A stretch of 64,000 nt of DNA from Weissella halotolerans DSM 20190 (GTDB lineage: Bacteria > Bacillota > Bacilli > Lactobacillales > Lactobacillaceae), in NCBI RefSeq assembly GCF_000420365.1, contig NZ_ATUU01000001.1, forward strand, positions 372,001-436,000, written 5' to 3'. Each line of letters starts with the position of its first letter. Positions within the stretch are counted from its first letter, which is position 1. Both the position numbers and the translations under genes were made by a program. This document shows, in pieces, positions 44,092 to 52,304 of the stretch. The notes below the pieces were generated by a model. The model had not been told where the DNA came from, searched no databases, and was given only the letters and a program-made list of their open reading frames with translations.

Positions 44092-44170
44092 TAACCTTGC
44101 TGGGGTGCCTAATGGCTGAGATTTACCCATGAACCTGATCCGGATAATACCGGCGTAGGAAGCTAGGTTT
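44092..44170 (+). ncRNA. TPP riboswitch (Thi-box)
   Basis: The leader has the conserved core GGGGTGC, GGCTGAGAT, ACCC, GAACCTGATCCGGATAATAC and CGGCGTAGGAA, closed by a P1 helix (AACCTTGCT with AGCTAGGTT). This is the thiamine-pyrophosphate aptamer. A perfect 9-bp stem (GTTTATTTA/TAAATAAAC, 44171-44198) follows and then a terminator. High TPP should stop transcription before ykoE. Confidence 0.97.
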
Positions 44171-44198
44171 GTTTATTTAGTAATGTTCATAAATAAAC

Positions 44199-44252
44199 AA
44201 GACCTTGTCATCATCACCAGCAATGTGCTGTTTTTGACAGGGTCTTTTTTTG
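44199..44252 (+). terminator. Riboswitch-controlled terminator
   Basis: AAGACCTTGTCA pairs with TGACAGGGTCTT (one G-U) and is followed by seven Ts. It sits between the TPP aptamer and ykoE and acts as the expression platform. Confidence 0.9.
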
Positions 44253-44299
44253 TAGTCAGTTCAGTCAAGGCGTTCGCAAATAATTAGGAGGTTGTCGCT

Positions 44300-44857
44300 A
44301 TGCAAAAAGCACAACAACATTCAGGGTGGTCTTTAAAAAATGTCATTTTTTTGGCCATCATCGCTATTTTCTTTGGAGTGATTTATCAACTTTGGGGCTA
44401 CGCTTATTATGTCCTGGCTGCTACCCCACTCAAGCCGTTTGCCAATGACTTGACCTTAGGTGTTTGGTTGATGGCTGGTCCCTTAGCTGGTCTATTAATT
44501 CGACGTCCCTTCGCCACTACGATTGGTGAAGTCCTAGCAGCCACTGTAGAAATGTTCCTCTTTTCAAGTTGGGGGGCTAGCACCATTTTATCTGGGTTCA
44601 TTCAAGGAATCGGTAGTGAACTCGGCTTTGCCTTAACAGGCTATCGGAACTGGGACAAAAAAGGCCTCGCCCTATCAGTCTTAACGGCTACCATTGTGAC
44701 CTTTATTTGGGATCTTTTTAATAGCGGTTATATCGATTACGCCCTGCCCATGTTACTGACTCTCTTTATCGTGCGCTTGTTATCAATTGCTTTCTTTGCC
44801 GGAGTTCTAGTTTACTGGATTAAGCAACTGCTTGATCGTACAGGGCTGTTAAACTAA
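44300..44857 (+). CDS. ykoE: YkoE-type thiamine-precursor transporter, substrate-binding membrane component
   Basis: YkoE is the membrane S-component of a thiamine-precursor (HMP) uptake transporter. The 185-residue protein has about five hydrophobic helices. The family regions GVIYQLWGYAYYVLAATPL, MFLFSSWGA, GFIQGIGSELGFALTGY and NWDKKG match YkoE. It directly follows a TPP riboswitch and precedes the YkoD ATPase and YkoC permease. No ykoF binding-protein gene is present, unlike the Bacillus ykoFEDC cluster. The HMP substrate is inferred from family and regulation. Confidence 0.9.
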   Translation: MQKAQQHSGWSLKNVIFLAIIAIFFGVIYQLWGYAYYVLAATPLKPFANDLTLGVWLMAGPLAGLLIRRPFATTIGEVLAATVEMFLFSSWGASTILSGFIQGIGSELGFALTGYRNWDKKGLALSVLTATIVTFIWDLFNSGYIDYALPMLLTLFIVRLLSIAFFAGVLVYWIKQLLDRTGLLN

Positions 44858-44869
44858 GTGAGGTGTGGC

Positions 44870-46288
44870 ATGGAAACCCGTCTACTAGCCCATGATTATA
44901 CCTTCAGTTATCAAACTGGTGGCCAGCCTGAACTAAAACACGTTTTCTTTAACCCGGATCCTGGTAGTTTTAACCTACTCGTTGGCCCTTCTGGTTCAGG
45001 AAAATCGACCCTTCTTAAATCATTAGCGGGACTATTGCCGCCCTTTGGTGGCGAGGTGTTATCAGGCCAGGTCCTTTTAAATGGAGAAGCCATTACCACC
45101 ATCGCACCTTTTGAACGCGCTAAGCGGGTGGCCTTCTTATTTCAAAATCCTAGCCGTCAATTTGCTATGCGCACGCCAATTGGACAATTAACCTTTGCCT
45201 TAGAGAATATCCAGCTTCCAGCAAATGAAATTACCAAGCGTATTGAGCACGCCTTTACTCAACTTGATATTCATCAACTGGCCCAGCGTGACTTACTTAC
45301 CTTATCAGGTGGCGAGAAACAAAAGGTAGCCTTAGCGGCCACCCTCGCCTTAGGTAGTTCCTACATTCTCTTGGATGAACCCTTTGCTAGTGTTGATCAG
45401 TCATCGCGCAGCCATCTCTTGACCATGCTTAAAGAACTCCAGACTAAGGCTGGTAAAACCATTATCTTAACTGACCACGATTTAAGCGGTTACCGCGATC
45501 TAGTTGACCAACTCTACCAAATTGATTCAAAAGGCCAGCTCATAAGCCTTAATCCAAAAAAGCTAGTAAACGAGGCCCCTACCGCTGGGGCTTTTTTGAA
45601 CCATTATCAGGCAACCGGGCCCTTAGATTGGCAGCAGTTGTCAATCACGCTTGGTCAGCGCCAACTGATGAAAGCCAATGATTTTACCTTAGCGCAAAAT
45701 CAGCTTGGCTTGCTTAGTGGTGACAATGGCGTTGGCAAATCCACTTTCTTTAATGCCCTGACCCACCAACGTCCTTACCAGGGCTTGGTTAACTGGCAGA
45801 AAAAAGACAGTCGGCGTATCGCCTTTAAACGATGGGCCTTAACTGTAGGCCTTGTGTTTCAAGATGCCAGTGATCAATTTGTCACCCTAACCTTAGCTGA
45901 AGAGATTGCCTTTTCTAAAGCTCATACGCGCTTACCAGACTATTGGACTAATCAACGCATCCAAGCGGCGCTAACCAGTTTGAACTTGCAGCCCTTCCAA
46001 AACCACTCCCTTTACCAACTTTCTGGTGGTCAACAAAAAAAGGCACAAGTCTTAACCATGCTGATTATGGGCCAACCAGTTCTGCTCTTTGATGAGCCAC
46101 TGGCCGGCTTAGACTATGACTCAATTCAGGCATTAATGCGCTTAATAAAAGCTACCATTCAGGATAACCACTTGTCTGGACTCATGATTTCTCACCAACG
46201 GGCTGGGCTAGCTAACTTTGTCGACTACGAACTCAACCTTAAGCATGCTAACCTAACGCTTAACAAGGGGGCTACCAATGAAACTTAA
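44870..46288 (+). CDS. ykoD: YkoD-type ABC/ECF ATPase, tandem ATP-binding domains
   Basis: This double ATPase energises the YkoEDC transporter. It has two ABC domains in ~472 residues: Walker A GPSGSGKST and GDNGVGKST, signatures LSGGEKQK and LSGGQQKK, Walker B ILLDEPFAS and LLFDEPLAG. The ATG at 44870 follows GAGGTG and replaces a GTG 12 nt upstream that sits inside the ribosome-binding site. It ends 11 nt into ykoC, so the two are coupled. Two different ABC halves in one chain replace the usual EcfA1/A2 pair. Confidence 0.92.
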   Translation: METRLLAHDYTFSYQTGGQPELKHVFFNPDPGSFNLLVGPSGSGKSTLLKSLAGLLPPFGGEVLSGQVLLNGEAITTIAPFERAKRVAFLFQNPSRQFAMRTPIGQLTFALENIQLPANEITKRIEHAFTQLDIHQLAQRDLLTLSGGEKQKVALAATLALGSSYILLDEPFASVDQSSRSHLLTMLKELQTKAGKTIILTDHDLSGYRDLVDQLYQIDSKGQLISLNPKKLVNEAPTAGAFLNHYQATGPLDWQQLSITLGQRQLMKANDFTLAQNQLGLLSGDNGVGKSTFFNALTHQRPYQGLVNWQKKDSRRIAFKRWALTVGLVFQDASDQFVTLTLAEEIAFSKAHTRLPDYWTNQRIQAALTSLNLQPFQNHSLYQLSGGQQKKAQVLTMLIMGQPVLLFDEPLAGLDYDSIQALMRLIKATIQDNHLSGLMISHQRAGLANFVDYELNLKHANLTLNKGATNET

Positions 46289-46943
46289 TCCTACTGTTAT
46301 CTTGGTTATCATGCTTGGCATTGGTGTCCCTATGTCGTTTGCCCAATCAATTTGGTTGAATTTAGGGGTCATCGTCCTCGCAACAGCCTATCTTATCAGT
46401 CAGCCCATTCGCTGGCGAACCGTTTTTTGGGTACTATTACTGGCCCTTCCGATGGCCATTGGAACTGCGTGGTCCTTTTTAGCTTTTGGCCGTGGTGACA
46501 CATGGCACAGTGCTGCCCTCTACTTTACCCGTATTTATGCGTATATGTTCTTGGGCATGACACTGACATTAACAGTTAAAATTACCACCCTTATTTTTAG
46601 TCTCATTAACCATGCCGGTCTACCGACAACCTTCGCTTATGGTATCTTAGCTGCCTTCAATCTACTGCCACGGGTAAAACGTCAGGTACAACTCATCCGT
46701 TATTCGGCCAACCTGCGGGGAATTAGCTATCATTTATGGCAACCACAGTTGTATTTCAAGGCCATTCTTAGTGCCCTGCAATGGTCAACTGACCTGGCAC
46801 AAGCGATGACAGTTCAGGGCTTTTCGGAAGGCTATCCGCGGACACAAACATATCAAGACCCCTTACCCGTCTGGCAATGGTGGTTGGCAACAAGCCTGAT
46901 TTTACTTTATCTTGCAATCGCTATCTTTGGTGGATTACCCTAA
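46278..46943 (+). CDS. ykoC: YkoC-type ECF transporter T-component
   Basis: This coupling membrane protein carries force from the YkoD ATPase to the YkoE substrate-binding subunit. The 221-residue protein has several hydrophobic helices and the EcfT-type coupling region RLQL-like QVQLIRYSANLRGISYHLWQ near the middle. It ends the operon at a strong terminator. Confidence 0.88.
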   Translation: MKLNPTVILVIMLGIGVPMSFAQSIWLNLGVIVLATAYLISQPIRWRTVFWVLLLALPMAIGTAWSFLAFGRGDTWHSAALYFTRIYAYMFLGMTLTLTVKITTLIFSLINHAGLPTTFAYGILAAFNLLPRVKRQVQLIRYSANLRGISYHLWQPQLYFKAILSALQWSTDLAQAMTVQGFSEGYPRTQTYQDPLPVWQWWLATSLILLYLAIAIFGGLP

Positions 46944-46959
46944 GTTAGCCTAGACCTAT

Positions 46960-46995
46960 AAAAAGGAGACTGACCAACTGGTCAGTCTCCTTTTG
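46960..46995. terminator. Terminator between ykoC and the aroB-like gene
   Basis: AAAAGGAGACTGAC pairs with GTCAGTCTCCTTTT around a 6-nt loop. It ends ykoC and probably the leftward aroE-aroB-like operon as well. Confidence 0.9.
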
Positions 46996-47020
46996 TCTTG
47001 CCAATTTAGCATCGTATATG

Positions 47021-48088
47021 TCAATCATGTGGTGCAGTTCCTAAAATTAACGGGGCCAGCTTTTGCACATCTTTCGTAACCACAATGGGTTGTCCAATTT
47101 GGGCCAGCCCGACCAAGCTAATGCGCCGATTAACTACCCCTGCCGTCGCAATCACCCGCTTAACAAAGACCGGGTCACCAATCTCACTAGCAAATACTGG
47201 TAACTTAACCCTAGTTAACACATCTGCTACTTGCTCCGTTGTTTCTGCTTGAGTATAACCATGTTGACTAAAACGATCCAGTAACGCCACCATTCCAATC
47301 GATAAGGTCTCACCATAACGTAGGTTAGATCCGACTAAACTAGTAAGGGCCGCGGCAAAGTCTTGCCCAAAGGTCAAAACTTGACTCTGGGCAACAGTTT
47401 GTTCAGCAATCACCGACCTTTGATAAGCCCAAGCTGCCTGTATTAAAGCTAATGCCTGCTGTCGAATAGCCGCCACTGTCTGTACTTGTTGTACTAACGA
47501 AAAAAATTGGCCACCTGCCAACGCAGCTAATGCCACCAAACTCGCATATCCAGCGGCAACCTCTTCATCACTAAGTGAATCTAATAAAGCCACATCAATT
47601 AACACTGCCGCTGGTACATAATCCATTTTCAAACGGTTCACTGCCTGACCAACAGTTAACACTGCTTGCTGTCGAAAAGCTAATTCACTTTGGGCTGTCA
47701 ACGTTGTTGGTATTTGAATCATGGGCATTCCACCACGATAAAGACCACTGGCTAGCCCAACACTATCTAATACTTGACCACCACCTAGTGCAATCACCCC
47801 GTCTGCTGGTCCTAGGCCTGCTTGTTCAAAAGCCAGTGTTAACTGTTCAGTTACCGCTAATCCTTTTAGGTCCTCTTGGCTGGGTAGAACTAAGGTGCCA
47901 ACCCAAAAACCCTGCGCACGCAATTGCGTAACGAGACCATTCAGGTAATGATTACCTACTATGTCATCGGTGACAACCATCACCTGACGTGGCGACCAGC
48001 ATTGTGCAATTACTTGCCCAAAGGTTGGCCACGTATCCTGCCCAATTTGATAGGCTACCTCTTGCTTATTTATTTCAATTGTTTTCAT
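47021..48088 (-). CDS. 3-dehydroquinate-synthase-like protein with degenerate active site
   Basis: The fold is that of AroB, the second shikimate-pathway enzyme. The 355-residue length, VIALGGGQVLDSVGLASGLY and IQIPTTLTAQSE confirm the family. The catalytic residues are lost. The zinc Glu of AGLAEV is Ser183 (AGYASL). The GHTFGH motif reads GQDFAAA, so both His are Gln242 and Ala246. HGE is YGE (Tyr258). The SSVGGKTG segment is AFRQQAVLT, without the active-site Lys. The ORF is intact and coupled to aroE, so it is not a random pseudogene. It is predicted to be inactive as AroB; ligand-binding or regulatory roles are open. Confidence 0.85.
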   Translation of the reverse strand: MKTIEINKQEVAYQIGQDTWPTFGQVIAQCWSPRQVMVVTDDIVGNHYLNGLVTQLRAQGFWVGTLVLPSQEDLKGLAVTEQLTLAFEQAGLGPADGVIALGGGQVLDSVGLASGLYRGGMPMIQIPTTLTAQSELAFRQQAVLTVGQAVNRLKMDYVPAAVLIDVALLDSLSDEEVAAGYASLVALAALAGGQFFSLVQQVQTVAAIRQQALALIQAAWAYQRSVIAEQTVAQSQVLTFGQDFAAALTSLVGSNLRYGETLSIGMVALLDRFSQHGYTQAETTEQVADVLTRVKLPVFASEIGDPVFVKRVIATAGVVNRRISLVGLAQIGQPIVVTKDVQKLAPLILGTAPHD

Positions 48089-48121
48089 TATCCTAGTCCC
48101 TCAAAAGCACCTGAACAAGGG

Positions 48122-48964
48122 CTAGTCCCCCTGCTCATGCTCCCTTTGTATTGCCATTTTAAAGACTGGCTTAGTAGGTAAATGGCCCTGCCAAAGGGCA
48201 TAACTAAGCCGTCCTTGTTCAATTAACATGCTAAGGCCATTTTCGACATGCCGGTTAGCTGCCAGACCTGCCTTCATGAAGGGGGTCACTGCGTACTGGT
48301 ATTTTAAATCAATCATGTGTGCCTGCTCTGGTGTTTTCTTTAACTGGTCACTCGATAAAATAGACTGTTGCTTTCCAATGCCAACCGTGGTTGCATCTAC
48401 CACTAAATCGACCTGTGGTAAAACCGTTTCAACTTGGTTTAACGAGAGTAACGGACCCAACTTATGGGCCGCCACAAAGTCAGCGTGGGCCGTAAAACGC
48501 CTACTCAAACGACTAGCTACCGTTAATTCTACTTGGGCTGGCTTGGTGACTATAATAGCACGTGCTGCTCCCCCCATGCCGACGAGCAAAACTCTTTTGG
48601 GACTCTGTGATTGCACAGATTGCCAAAAGCCTAACCCATCAGTCGAATACCCTTGCCATTCACCATTAGCGGTGCGCACCAATGTATTAACGGATTGACT
48701 TAATTGGGCTGGTTGATCTAAATACAGCCCGTTGGCAACTAGTTCGTTAAAGACCCAGTTCTTATAGGGGGTCGTAACGTTTAGGCCAGCCAACAATTTG
48801 TGCTGCTCAAGTTGAACCCACGTTTTTTGAATATCAGCTGGAACCACATCATAAAGTTGATAATACGCAGGCACCTGGTCAGCCGCAAAAGCAGCATTAT
48901 GCATGGCTGGTGATAATGAATGCTGGATTTGCCAACCTAATAAACCGTATTGTTTCTTCACCAT
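48122..48964 (-). CDS. aroE: Shikimate dehydrogenase
   Basis: The enzyme reduces 3-dehydroshikimate to shikimate with NADPH. The 280-residue protein keeps the substrate-binding and catalytic residues: HSLSPAMHNAAF, LNVTTPYK (catalytic Lys), NTLV...GYSTDGLG (catalytic Asp), and the nucleotide loop GMGGAARA. The usual NATPxGM reads DATTVGI, so it is somewhat divergent. The gene precedes the AroB-like gene by 33 nt in one operon. No other shikimate gene is in the window, so it may instead be a quinate or shikimate dehydrogenase used for redox balance. Confidence 0.85.
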   Translation of the reverse strand: MVKKQYGLLGWQIQHSLSPAMHNAAFAADQVPAYYQLYDVVPADIQKTWVQLEQHKLLAGLNVTTPYKNWVFNELVANGLYLDQPAQLSQSVNTLVRTANGEWQGYSTDGLGFWQSVQSQSPKRVLLVGMGGAARAIIVTKPAQVELTVASRLSRRFTAHADFVAAHKLGPLLSLNQVETVLPQVDLVVDATTVGIGKQQSILSSDQLKKTPEQAHMIDLKYQYAVTPFMKAGLAANRHVENGLSMLIEQGRLSYALWQGHLPTKPVFKMAIQREHEQGD

Positions 48965-48989
48965 TAAGCCAGCCTCCTTATTTCCTGCT

Positions 48990-48995
48990 ATTATA
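48990..48995 (-). promoter_or_regulatory. -10 element upstream of aroE (TATAAT)
   Basis: A perfect TATAAT lies 26 nt upstream of the aroE start, after the ECF-gene terminator. The -35 region is weak, so confidence is limited. Confidence 0.4.
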
Positions 48996-49025
48996 CGGGA
49001 TAACAGCTATAAAAACGACCACAAA

Positions 49026-49078
49026 CTAAAAAAACATGCCTAAAACTCCAGTCTCCTGGTACGTATTAGGCATGTTTT
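49026..49078 (-). terminator. Intrinsic terminator after the ECF S-component gene
   Basis: On the minus strand AAAACATGCCTAA pairs with TTAGGCATGTTTT around a 22-nt loop and is followed by Us. Confidence 0.85.
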
Positions 49079-49087
49079 GCTTATATA

Positions 49088-49711
49088 TCACGTAGTCGTT
49101 AGACCTAAATGTTTTTTCAACTTTAAAACTGGAATCCCTACCAAAGGAACGATAATGGCACCCACAATGAGTTCAAAAACTCCATTAAATCCCGCAATGG
49201 TCGTAATTAACCAGGTAGCTAAATGCGTGTGTGGAATTCCAGTAAAGGACGTATTCATGACCGTAAAACTAACCCAAGTAAGACTCAACACTAAACTCGT
49301 GTTAATCAGCGCTGCTAAAGCGCCTAATAATGACAAGCACCAAGCTTGATCTTTAAACGGCCGTTGTTGAACATAACGTTGATACAACCAACCAATGATG
49401 ACCCCTACTAAAATTCGTGGCAGCAAAGCCGTGATTGGATTGCGAAACATCAAAGCCCCAATACTAGGTACGGACGACCAGGCATGCCAAAGGGAGTAAG
49501 CTCCCCACACCAATCCAAGCAAGCCACCCGTTGCAGGTCCTAGAACCATCGCACCAATGGCCACTGTATAGGTGATAATGGTTACAGCTGCTCCTAGCAC
49601 GAAGGCGCCCAATGGTAAAGTGCCTAACCAAGGAACTAAGGACTGCAAGATAATCAGTGCCATAAAGAGTGCAGTCAAAACTAATTTACGGCTTCTATTT
49701 GTTTTTTGCAT
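49088..49711 (-). CDS. ECF transporter S-component (vitamin uptake), substrate unknown
   Basis: This substrate-capture membrane subunit of an energy-coupling factor transporter has 207 residues and about six helices. The ECF_trnsprt pattern is clear: [42 protein letters not shown] and [19 protein letters not shown] (each part of the family signature). The family includes pantothenate (PanT) and other vitamin transporters, so the substrate is not fixed. It lies 37 nt after a PLP aminotransferase gene in one direction, so a B6-related cargo is a possible inference. It ends at a terminator. Confidence 0.85.
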   Translation of the reverse strand: MQKTNRSRKLVLTALFMALIILQSLVPWLGTLPLGAFVLGAAVTIITYTVAIGAMVLGPATGGLLGLVWGAYSLWHAWSSVPSIGALMFRNPITALLPRILVGVIIGWLYQRYVQQRPFKDQAWCLSLLGALAALINTSLVLSLTWVSFTVMNTSFTGIPHTHLATWLITTIAGFNGVFELIVGAIIVPLVGIPVLKLKKHLGLTTT

Positions 49712-49748
49712 GTGTACAGTCTCCTCTTAGGTTGACCAGCCCTGTTAA

Positions 49749-50945
49749 CTAGCCTTTTGACTGGGCTTGCCGGTGGTTTTCAATATACGCTTTTAAACGG
49801 GCCATTCCCGCATGCAAATCTTCATCTGAAGCCGCATAAGATATACGCACATAAGCCTCAGTCGTATCGGCAAAGGCGCCGCCGGGTACTACTGCTACCT
49901 TTCCCTTGCGTGCTAAATCATAGGCAAACTGCTCTGCATCCTGGCCAAAATCAGCCGGAATTTTAGCAAAGACATAAAAGGCCCCTTCAGGCTTAGTGAC
50001 TTCAAACCCAAGCGCCTTTAATTTTGGTACCAGCCAGTCACGTCGCTTTTGATAACTAAGGCGCATCTTATCCGCAACATCAGCAGCCTTCGTAAGGGCC
50101 GTCACGGCCCCTTCCTGGATCACCTTTGGTAAAGCAAAGGTTAGGGTACTATGCACCTTTTGGGCTTCTTGGATAAAGGGCTCTTGGGCAAGAATGAATC
50201 CCATTCGGTACCCGGTCATTGCATGTGACTTAGATAGTCCCGTTATTAAAATTGTCTGCTCAGGTAAGTACTTGACTAGCGACGTATGCGCTTGATCATA
50301 GGTCAATTGCGCATAAATTTCATCAGATATCACCCATAATTGATGTTTAGCAAACACATCAGCTAAGGCTGCTAATTCTTTTGGTGTATAGGTAACCCCG
50401 GTTGGGTTAGCAGGATAATTCAAGAGAACAGCTTTTACCGGAACCGTTGCCTCGGCTAGTGCTTGTTCAACAGCCGCTGGCGTGAGCTTGAAGGCAGCCG
50501 CTTTCGTATCTACTGGGACAATCGTACCATGAGCCAGCTTAATGGCCGAATAGTAAGGTGGGTAGGCCGGCGTTGGAATCATCAACCCATCTTCTTCAGC
50601 TAATAGGGTCATTAAAACCACATTAATCGCCTCTGAAACACCGGCCGTCACAATCACATTATTACCACTAGCAAAGTTGAGGCCATAATGCTGATTATAG
50701 TAGGCCTTAGCAGCTTCACGTAGGGCCGGCTCTCCTTGCGAATTAGCATAATGAGACTCATTATCACGGATGGCCTGAATCATTGTCTCTTTGATTGGCT
50801 CAGCCGTATTAAACCCAGGTTCACCAAAGGTCAAATAAACCAAGTCTGGAATCGATCGTATATCACTTTGAAAACCTACTAAGCGATCTAGTGGCATCTT
50901 CGTTACCACTGGATTAAGTGCTTGTACAAACTCTTGTTTATCCAT
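49749..50945 (-). CDS. Pyridoxal-phosphate aminotransferase class I/II (AraT/PatA-like)
   Basis: This fold-type I aminotransferase has about 398 residues. The PLP-binding Lys is in LITGLSKSHAMTGYRMGF; LNYPANPTGVTYT and VISDEIYAQLTY are further landmarks. It is related to aromatic and branched-chain or N-acetyl-diaminopimelate aminotransferases of lactic acid bacteria. The ATG at 50945 has GGGAGAA upstream. A second homologue lies immediately upstream, so this looks like an ancient tandem duplication. Substrate is not assigned. Confidence 0.9.
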   Translation of the reverse strand: MDKQEFVQALNPVVTKMPLDRLVGFQSDIRSIPDLVYLTFGEPGFNTAEPIKETMIQAIRDNESHYANSQGEPALREAAKAYYNQHYGLNFASGNNVIVTAGVSEAINVVLMTLLAEEDGLMIPTPAYPPYYSAIKLAHGTIVPVDTKAAAFKLTPAAVEQALAEATVPVKAVLLNYPANPTGVTYTPKELAALADVFAKHQLWVISDEIYAQLTYDQAHTSLVKYLPEQTILITGLSKSHAMTGYRMGFILAQEPFIQEAQKVHSTLTFALPKVIQEGAVTALTKAADVADKMRLSYQKRRDWLVPKLKALGFEVTKPEGAFYVFAKIPADFGQDAEQFAYDLARKGKVAVVPGGAFADTTEAYVRISYAASDEDLHAGMARLKAYIENHRQAQSKG

Positions 50946-51063
50946 TTTTATTTCTCCCATCCCTTATTACCTTGGACCCTTAGTGTACCAAATTTTATTT
51001 TAAAATTACATGTTCACTGACTCACAAAAGTCGTGCCCAATTAAACTTTCATAACTGACGCCC

Positions 51064-52236
51064 TTAGTTAACATACGCTGTTAATCGGTTTAAAACCAGT
51101 GCTAATTCAGATTCAGCAGCTGCATAAGACAGGCGAACGTACCCAGCTCCTCCGGCACCAAACAATGACCCAGGTACTAAGCCAACCTTTGCCTTGTGGG
51201 CTAAATCAGTGACAAAACCAACATCATCTTCTCTCCAAGCAGTTGGTATCTTAGCGAAAACATAAAATGTACCAGCCGGTCGAATAACTTGAAATCCAAT
51301 TTTAGCCAAACCAGTCAGCAGCCATTCACCTCGCCGCTGATAAAGCTGGCGGGTCAAGGCAAGGTCAGTCTGCCCATGCGTTAAAGCTTCCTCAGCCGCA
51401 GCCATCATCGGTCCTGGCGGACAGGCCACGATGAGTTGATGCATGGCTTGGACCTGTTGAACTAATAACTGTGGTCCAACGAGATAGCCCACCCGATAAC
51501 CAGTCATTGCAAAGGCTTTAGATAGACCACTTACCACGATGGTTTGATTTGGAAGCCATTTGGCCATTGAAGTATGTGGGTAGTCATAACTTAATTCAGC
51601 ATAAATCTCATCTGAAATGACCAAGAGACTAGTCCTGGCCAAGATTGCAACTAGTTCTTGAATCTCTGCTTCTTGGTAGGTAACCCCGGTTGGATTCGCT
51701 GGATAATTCATGATCATTCCTTTAGCATCTGGATGCTGGGCTAAGACTTTTTTCAATTTAGCGGGGGTTAAGTTAAAATCAGGAGCTGTGTTAAGCTCGA
51801 TAATCTCAAGGCCAGCTTGTTGTGCTAAGGTCGCATAGACTGGATAAGCTGGTGTTGGAATAATGAGTTTATCGCCTGGCCTAAATAAGTCGTTAAAGCT
51901 TGCAAATAAAGCTTCTGCTGCCCCAATGGTCACTACAACTTCTGTCTGTGGATCATAGGCTGGACTTGCAAACCGTTCTTGCATGTACTGGCTGATTGCT
52001 CGGCGTAAATTTAAGCTTCCTGAAGAAGGTGCATAATGCGAGTCATTTTGTGCAATAGCCTTCTGAGCAGCTACCTTGATATGCTCCGCCACTGATAAAT
52101 CAGGTTCCCCAAGGGTTAAGCGAATCAGCCCTGGAATTTGCGCTAAGTCTTCATCAAGTTTGCGCAACGGCGATACCACCGGCTGGTCTAAGACTGGCTT
52201 CATTTGGTTTACTAACTCAGCTTTTGCATCCAACAT
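51064..52236 (-). CDS. Pyridoxal-phosphate aminotransferase class I/II, paralogue
   Basis: This 390-residue fold-type I aminotransferase is homologous to its downstream neighbour. Matching landmarks are LTLGEPDLSVAEHIK, MNYPANPTGVTYQ, VISDEIYAELSYDYPHTS and the PLP-Lys segment VVSGLSKAFAMTGYRVGY. The two proteins are clearly related but not near-identical, so they are old duplicates with probably different substrates. The ATG follows AAGGAG. It follows the unrecognised gene at 52.3 kb, which is in the same direction. Confidence 0.9.
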   Translation of the reverse strand: MLDAKAELVNQMKPVLDQPVVSPLRKLDEDLAQIPGLIRLTLGEPDLSVAEHIKVAAQKAIAQNDSHYAPSSGSLNLRRAISQYMQERFASPAYDPQTEVVVTIGAAEALFASFNDLFRPGDKLIIPTPAYPVYATLAQQAGLEIIELNTAPDFNLTPAKLKKVLAQHPDAKGMIMNYPANPTGVTYQEAEIQELVAILARTSLLVISDEIYAELSYDYPHTSMAKWLPNQTIVVSGLSKAFAMTGYRVGYLVGPQLLVQQVQAMHQLIVACPPGPMMAAAEEALTHGQTDLALTRQLYQRRGEWLLTGLAKIGFQVIRPAGTFYVFAKIPTAWREDDVGFVTDLAHKAKVGLVPGSLFGAGGAGYVRLSYAAAESELALVLNRLTAYVN

Positions 52237-52304
52237 CCTAGTCTCCTTATTCTAACTTAGCGCTCGGCCTTCAGTCTAAACAGTTGAGACCCTGTAACCG
52301 TATC

